A stretch of 64,000 nt of DNA, taken from NCBI RefSeq assembly GCF_001431465.1, contig NZ_LDJJ01000028.1, forward strand, positions 1 through 64,000, in the 5' to 3' direction. The translations under genes were made by a program, and so were the position numbers. This document shows, piece after piece, positions 60,517 through 64,000 of this stretch (positions are counted from its first letter, which is position 1; each line of letters opens with the position of its first letter). The notes below the pieces were generated by a model, which worked only from the letters and a program-made list of their open reading frames with translations, did not search any database and was not told where the DNA came from. The stretch comes from Stenotrophomonas terrae (GTDB lineage: Bacteria; Pseudomonadota; Gammaproteobacteria; Xanthomonadales; Xanthomonadaceae).

Positions 60517-61308
60517 ATGAAAGAAGAATTGCGTGAGCGCTTTGCCGGCATCGACCGGCTTTACGGTGCAGGTAGCATTGCCCATCTGAGCGGTTGCAAG
60601 GTCGCCGTGGTCGGTATGGGCGGGGTAGGCTCGTGGGTGGTGGAGGCCTTGGTGCGCTCGGCCGTCGGCCAGCTCTGCCTGATCGACGCCGATGACATCT
60701 GTGTTTCCAATACCAACCGGCAGTTGCCGGCGATGGCCGGGCAGTACGGGCGCAACAAGGCGCTGGCCATGGCCGAGCGCTGCCGCGCGATCAACCCGGA
60801 TGTGCAGGTCGAGGCGGTCGAGGCCTTTCTGACCACCGGCAACATGGCCGAGCTGCTGGACCGTGGTTTCGATCTGGTGATCGATGCCTGCGACAGCTTC
60901 CGGGTGAAGGTTGAAACCATCGCCTGGTGCCGGCGCCGCAAGCTGCCGTTGATCACCGTGGGCGCGGCTGGCGGGCGTACTGATCCGACCCTGGTGCGGG
61001 TGCGTGATGTATCGCGCACCGAGCACGACGCGATGATGGCGTTGATCCGCAAGAAGCTGCGCAGTGATTTCAATTTCCCGAAGAACGCGCAGCGCTACTT
61101 CGGCGTACCGGCGATTTATTCGTTGGAGAACGTGAAGTACCCGCAGGCCGATGGCAGCGTCTGCGGCCTGCGGCCAAACCTGGGCCCGGATGAGGCCTTG
61201 AAGCTGGATTGCGGTGGCGGCCTGGGCGCAGCCACGCACATCACCGGTGCGTTTGCCTTCGTGGCGGTGGGCAAGGCGTTGGAGATGCTGCTCAAGAAGC
61301 GCGCATAA
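60517..61308 (+). CDS. tcdA: tRNA threonylcarbamoyladenosine dehydratase
   Basis: 263 residues. It is of the E1/MoeB/ThiF fold, with the ATP-binding VAVVGMGGVGSWVVEALVRS and the downstream DADDICVSNTNRQ. DACDSFRVKVETIAWC and GAAGGRTDPT mark the TcdA (CsdL) branch, which makes the cyclic form of t6A at position 37 of tRNAs. Its 3' end has been copied into the adjacent tandem repeat. Confidence 0.93.
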   Translation: MKEELRERFAGIDRLYGAGSIAHLSGCKVAVVGMGGVGSWVVEALVRSAVGQLCLIDADDICVSNTNRQLPAMAGQYGRNKALAMAERCRAINPDVQVEAVEAFLTTGNMAELLDRGFDLVIDACDSFRVKVETIAWCRRRKLPLITVGAAGGRTDPTLVRVRDVSRTEHDAMMALIRKKLRSDFNFPKNAQRYFGVPAIYSLENVKYPQADGSVCGLRPNLGPDEALKLDCGGGLGAATHITGAFAFVAVGKALEMLLKKRA

Positions 61309-61465
61309 ACGTCTGCCAGCTTGTGGGAGCGGCATAAGCCGCGAAGCTGGTTATCTGCCGGGGCAGGTATGCGCATGCAATCCCGGCATGCGGCTGCTAT
61401 CGAGGTGTAGGTGGCTCGGCCAGTGCGAGCTTCGCGGCTTATGCCGCTCCCACAACGGCACTACA

Positions 61466-61490
61466 GCAGCTTGAACAGCTGCCTTGCATT
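61466..61490 (-). pseudogene. Decayed copy of the tatD 3' end
   Basis: On the minus strand this reads ...AAG-G-CAG CTG TTC AAG CTG CTG TAG, the tatD ending KQLFKLS with one inserted base and a changed last residue. Confidence 0.7.
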
Positions 61491-61540
61491 GTGGCGGTAG
61501 CAAAGCGCTGGAGGAGATGCTGCTCAAGAAGCGCGCATGA
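61491..61540 (+). pseudogene. Decayed copy of the tcdA 3' end
   Basis: GTGGCGGTAGCAAAGCGCTGG... to the TGA keeps GAGATGCTGCTCAAGAAGCG, encoding EMLLKKR as in tcdA, but with indels before it. Confidence 0.7.
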
Positions 61541-61692
61541 ATGCATGCCAGCTTGTGGGAGCGGCGCAAGCCGCGAAGCTGGTTATCTGCCGGGGCAGGT
61601 ATGCGCATGCAATCCCGGCATGCGGCTGCTATCGAGGTGTAGGTGGCTCGGCCACTACGAGCTTCGCGGCTTACGCCGCTCCCACAACGGCA

Positions 61693-62457
61693 CTAACTGA
61701 GCTTGAACAGCTGCTTGGCATTGGCTGTGGTCTGCGCGGCGATATCCGCTGCAGCTTGTTGGCGAAGTTCGGCAACGGTTTCGAGAATCTGCCGCAGCCG
61801 TGCCGGCTCGTTGCGCTGGCCGCGGATGCCGGCATCGGGCTGGTCCGGGGCGTCGGTTTCCAGCAGCAGGAACTCCAGCGGCATCTTGCTCACCAGGCCA
61901 CGCAAGCGGTTGGCACGCGGATAGGTGATGGGACCACCCAGGCCGATCATGAAGCCCAGGTCCCACAGTTGCCGGGCCTGCTCGGGGCTGCCGGAGAAGC
62001 TGTGCACCACGCCACTGAGCTTGCCAACCCGGCGGATCCGTTGGATCACCTCGTCCAGCGCACGGCGGGCGTGCACGATCAGCGGCAGCTGCATGTCGCG
62101 GGCGAGTTCAAGCTGGGCCTGGAAGTACAGGCGCTGTTCGGCCGGGTCGAGGTTGTCGACGAAGAAATCCAGCCCGCATTCGCCAATGGCGCAGGGCGCC
62201 TCGCGCTGCACCCAATCGCGCAGCTGTTGCAGGTGTTCAGGGCGGTGCTCGGGCAGGAACATCGGGTGTAGGCCGTAGGCCGGATGCAGGCCCGGCTGCA
62301 CCATGCAGACCTCGCGCAACTTGGGCCAGCTGGCCGCGGTCACCGCCGGTACGATCTGCACGCCGACGCCGGCAGCGCCGGCGCGGTGGATCACCGCCTC
62401 GCGATCACTGTCGAACTCAGCGGCATCCAGGTGGCAATGGCTGTCGACCAGCAACAC
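61693..62457 (-). CDS. tatD: TatD family metal-dependent deoxyribonuclease
   Basis: 254 residues. The metal sites of a TatD/YcfH TIM barrel are visible: DSHCHLD, IGECGLDF, PLIVHARRALDEV and VHSFSGSPEQ, then ETDAPDQPD. It is a 3'-5' exonuclease acting on DNA or RNA in quality control. It begins at GTG 62457, three bases after the upstream small membrane protein gene. Confidence 0.93.
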   Translation of the reverse strand: MLLVDSHCHLDAAEFDSDREAVIHRAGAAGVGVQIVPAVTAASWPKLREVCMVQPGLHPAYGLHPMFLPEHRPEHLQQLRDWVQREAPCAIGECGLDFFVDNLDPAEQRLYFQAQLELARDMQLPLIVHARRALDEVIQRIRRVGKLSGVVHSFSGSPEQARQLWDLGFMIGLGGPITYPRANRLRGLVSKMPLEFLLLETDAPDQPDAGIRGQRNEPARLRQILETVAELRQQAAADIAAQTTANAKQLFKLS

Positions 62458-62460
62458 GGC

Positions 62461-62682
62461 TCAACGCTTGCCCGGCAGGATAGGTGGTTCGGCCGGGTCT
62501 TTGCGCCGCTTCCAGTTGGCTAGCAGCAAGGTGCTGAGGCCAAACAGGATCTCATCGACAAACGGAATCGGGTCAGGCAGCAGCATGCTGATGACGAACA
62601 GCGCACCGGTCAGCTTGAACAGCGTGGGGTAGCGCAGCTTGCGGGCCCATACCAGAAATGGCGACAACATCATGCTCGACAT
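62461..62682 (-). CDS. Small DUF6116-like membrane protein
   Basis: 73 residues with one or two hydrophobic stretches (LFKLTGALFVISMLLP and PFVDEILFGLSTLLLANW) and a basic, Pro-rich end. The sequence fits the small DUF6116-type protein found next to tatD in Xanthomonadaceae. Function unknown. It is immediately upstream of tatD in the same direction. Confidence 0.78.
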   Translation of the reverse strand: MSSMMLSPFLVWARKLRYPTLFKLTGALFVISMLLPDPIPFVDEILFGLSTLLLANWKRRKDPAEPPILPGKR

Positions 62683-62859
62683 GGCATATCCAGATGGAGA
62701 GGGAACCAGCCAGCCCTGCAGGATCGGGGCCAGCAGGGCGAATATTGCGACGAGTTGAATGATTTCGATAGGGAGCTGACAGAAATACTGGCCTCTGTTC
62801 AGCTAACTCGTGCTGGAATTCACCCAAGACAAACGCGGCCAGCCGCACGGAGACAGATC

Positions 62860-63693
62860 ATGAAGAGCACAACCACGACCGTTTTGGTTGCCGCCGGCGC
62901 GTTGCTGGTAGGTGGCATCGCCACCGCCGCCTTCATGCAGGGCCGCGACAAGAGCAGCACTGCGCCATTGGCCGAGAGCGCCCGGCCGATGCTGGACACC
63001 TCCCCGCAGGTGGACGACGCCGCGCTTACCGGCAAGGTGGAAACCCCAGCCGAGCCGCAGCTGCAGTACGCCGATGTGCTCAAGGTTGCACCGGTGACGC
63101 AGAAGGAGCGTGTCTACGGCACGGTTACCGGCAGTGACCCGATCCGCGAAAGCTCCACCACCAGCACGCCGCATGAAGTCTGCGAGGACGTGGTGGTGCA
63201 GGAACGTCTGCCCGAGCGCGACGGCAATGTCGGTGGCACCGTCGCCGGTGCGCTGATCGGTGGCCTGCTCGGCAACCAGGTCGGTGGCGGCAACGGCAAG
63301 AAGGCAGCAACCGCAGCCGGTGCCGTGGCCGGTGGCGTGATCGGCAACCAGGTCGACAAGCGCCACGTCGGTGGCCGCGTCGTCAATCGCACCGAGCGCC
63401 AGTGCCACACCGAGCAGCGTACCGCCGAGTCCAGCCGCATCACTGGCTACAACGTCAGCTACCGCAAGCCCGATGGCAGCACCGGCACGATGCGCATGGA
63501 CAGTCGCCCGGGTGAGCGCGTGTCGCTGGGCAATGCCAACCAGACCATCGGTTACGACGTGACCTATCGCTATGAAGGCGCCGAAAAGACCGTGCGCATG
63601 CAGGACAAGCCGGCCAGCGATCGCCTGCCGGTGATCAATGGTCAGCTGGTGACGCAGACCGCGGCAATGGCACCGGCGGACAACCGCCAGTAA
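62860..63693 (+). CDS. Envelope protein with glycine-zipper 2TM domain
   Basis: 277 residues from ATG 62860 with GGAG upstream. An N-terminal hydrophobic helix (TTVLVAAGALLVGGIATAAF) acts as anchor or signal. Two zipper segments (GGTVAGALIGGLLGNQVGGGNG; GAVAGGVIGNQVDKRHVGG) sit in the middle, and a C-terminal beta-rich domain (GYNVSYRKPDGSTGTMRMDSRPGERVSLGNANQTIGYDVTYRYEGAEKTVRMQDKP) follows. This is the UMTTYgly-type layout of many Proteobacteria; role unknown, possibly envelope stability. Confidence 0.87.
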   Translation: MKSTTTTVLVAAGALLVGGIATAAFMQGRDKSSTAPLAESARPMLDTSPQVDDAALTGKVETPAEPQLQYADVLKVAPVTQKERVYGTVTGSDPIRESSTTSTPHEVCEDVVVQERLPERDGNVGGTVAGALIGGLLGNQVGGGNGKKAATAAGAVAGGVIGNQVDKRHVGGRVVNRTERQCHTEQRTAESSRITGYNVSYRKPDGSTGTMRMDSRPGERVSLGNANQTIGYDVTYRYEGAEKTVRMQDKPASDRLPVINGQLVTQTAAMAPADNRQ

Positions 63694-64000
63694 GCCCCGC
63701 TGCGGATTGATCGCAACGAAGGCCGGCGCAAGCCGGCCTTCTGCGTTGTGTGGTTGAAGGGTAGCCCGGGTAAGCGCAGCGCACCCGGGGTTGGTGCTTG
63801 GAACTGCGTATCAAAGACGCCGCGTGCGGACGCTCTCGTTCCGGAATTCGTAGTTGCTTGGATTCGCCAAACTCCGGGGTGCGCTGCGCTTACCCGGGCT
63901 ACAGGGCTGGCGGCGGTTTTGTTGTTTGTAGGAGCGGCGTAAGCCGCGAAGCACGCGTGCCATCAGCTGCCGAGTGAGTGGGCAATGTCAGCTTCGCGGC
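63694..64000. repeat. Terminator, GGGTAAGC-type inverted pair and truncated REPIN
   Basis: A long terminator hairpin (CAACG-AAGGCCGGC/GCCGGCCTT-CGTTG, about 63715-63746) is followed by AGCCCGGGTAAGCGCAGCGC... and its inverted copy (63761-63902, same family as 22612-22706), then a REP unit at 63927 whose partner is cut by the window edge. No gene. Confidence 0.8.

Larger units (their letters stand above)
61261..61722. repeat. Tandem duplication including the ends of tcdA and tatD
   Basis: Copy A (about 61261-61490) and copy B (about 61491-61722) are two near-identical units with a REPIN in the middle (61322-61454 and 61554-61686). A holds the true 3' end of tcdA and a decayed end of tatD; B holds a decayed end of tcdA and the true 3' end of tatD. 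It fills the 384-base gap between the genes. Confidence 0.85.

Overview
The window is chromosomal DNA from a GC-rich gammaproteobacterium of the Xanthomonadaceae, most likely Stenotrophomonas. The main evidence is the set of short intergenic palindromes that begin GTAG and contain TGCCGAGC-ATGCTCGGCA, which match the SMAG (GTAG) repetitive elements of Stenotrophomonas. A second palindromic repeat family (core GGGAGCGGCGTAAGCCGCGAAGC, often in inverted pairs) and the gene content agree with this. I see no rRNA, tRNA, phage, insertion sequence or CRISPR array. About 62 protein genes are supported, nearly all of core-genome character and with uniform GC-rich codon use.

Layout. 1-8.3 kb: the end of an unidentified gene, an acyl-CoA synthetase, a small TonB-C-like protein, a HipA-like kinase/DUF3037 pair, an orphan hybrid histidine kinase, an unknown lipoprotein, and a DUF1615 lipoprotein with lytic-transglycosylase-like motifs. 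8.4-11.4 kb: a DesT/FabR-type repressor divergent from an oxidoreductase-desaturase pair. 11.5-19.6 kb: an acyltransferase, a LytTR regulator, a VIT/vWA/TPR/DUF2135 protein, and two paralogous secreted proteins with PPC-like repeats. 19.7-27.3 kb: prfB (with its programmed frameshift), lysS, a YeiH-type exporter with a LysR regulator, uup, and a VOC protein. 27.5-33 kb: a barnase-like RNase with barstar, Mn-type superoxide dismutase, a degenerate EEP-fold protein, a POT transporter and a rhomboid protease. 33-43.4 kb: a small acetyltransferase, a DUF3298 lipoprotein, cfa, a MarR-controlled FUSC/DUF1656/HlyD efflux operon, an M3 peptidase, glutathione peroxidase and higBA. 43.4-53.7 kb: a membrane-anchored tandem AAA+ ATPase, fpr, an ABC exporter, a BON protein, a TRIC channel, an ECF41 sigma factor with its target gene, fumarase, and a Cys-rich lipoprotein. 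54-64 kb: GST, a sterol-desaturase-type hydroxylase, a DsbA-like protein, ArsC, phospholipase A1, a cold-shock protein, two glycine-zipper proteins, a class II-type cytochrome, tcdA, tatD and small membrane proteins.

Themes. Several genes act on membrane lipids (acyl-CoA synthetase, desaturase, cyclopropane synthase, hydroxylase, phospholipase). Several act in oxidative or redox stress (superoxide dismutase, glutathione peroxidase, fpr, AhpD-like protein, GST, DsbA-like protein). The regulatory signals I find most convincing are two exact ECF41-type promoters (one autoregulatory, one driving the neighbouring target gene), perfect palindromes upstream of higB and of the LysR gene, phased half-sites between desT and desC, and the RF2 frameshift site. 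The best candidates for undescribed biology are the membrane-anchored double AAA+ protein, the HipA-like kinase/DUF3037 pair, the transglycosylase-like DUF1615 lipoprotein, and the VIT protein beside a membrane LytTR regulator. The intergenic DNA also shows three independent tandem duplications of repeat-bearing segments; one copies the 3' ends of both tcdA and tatD.
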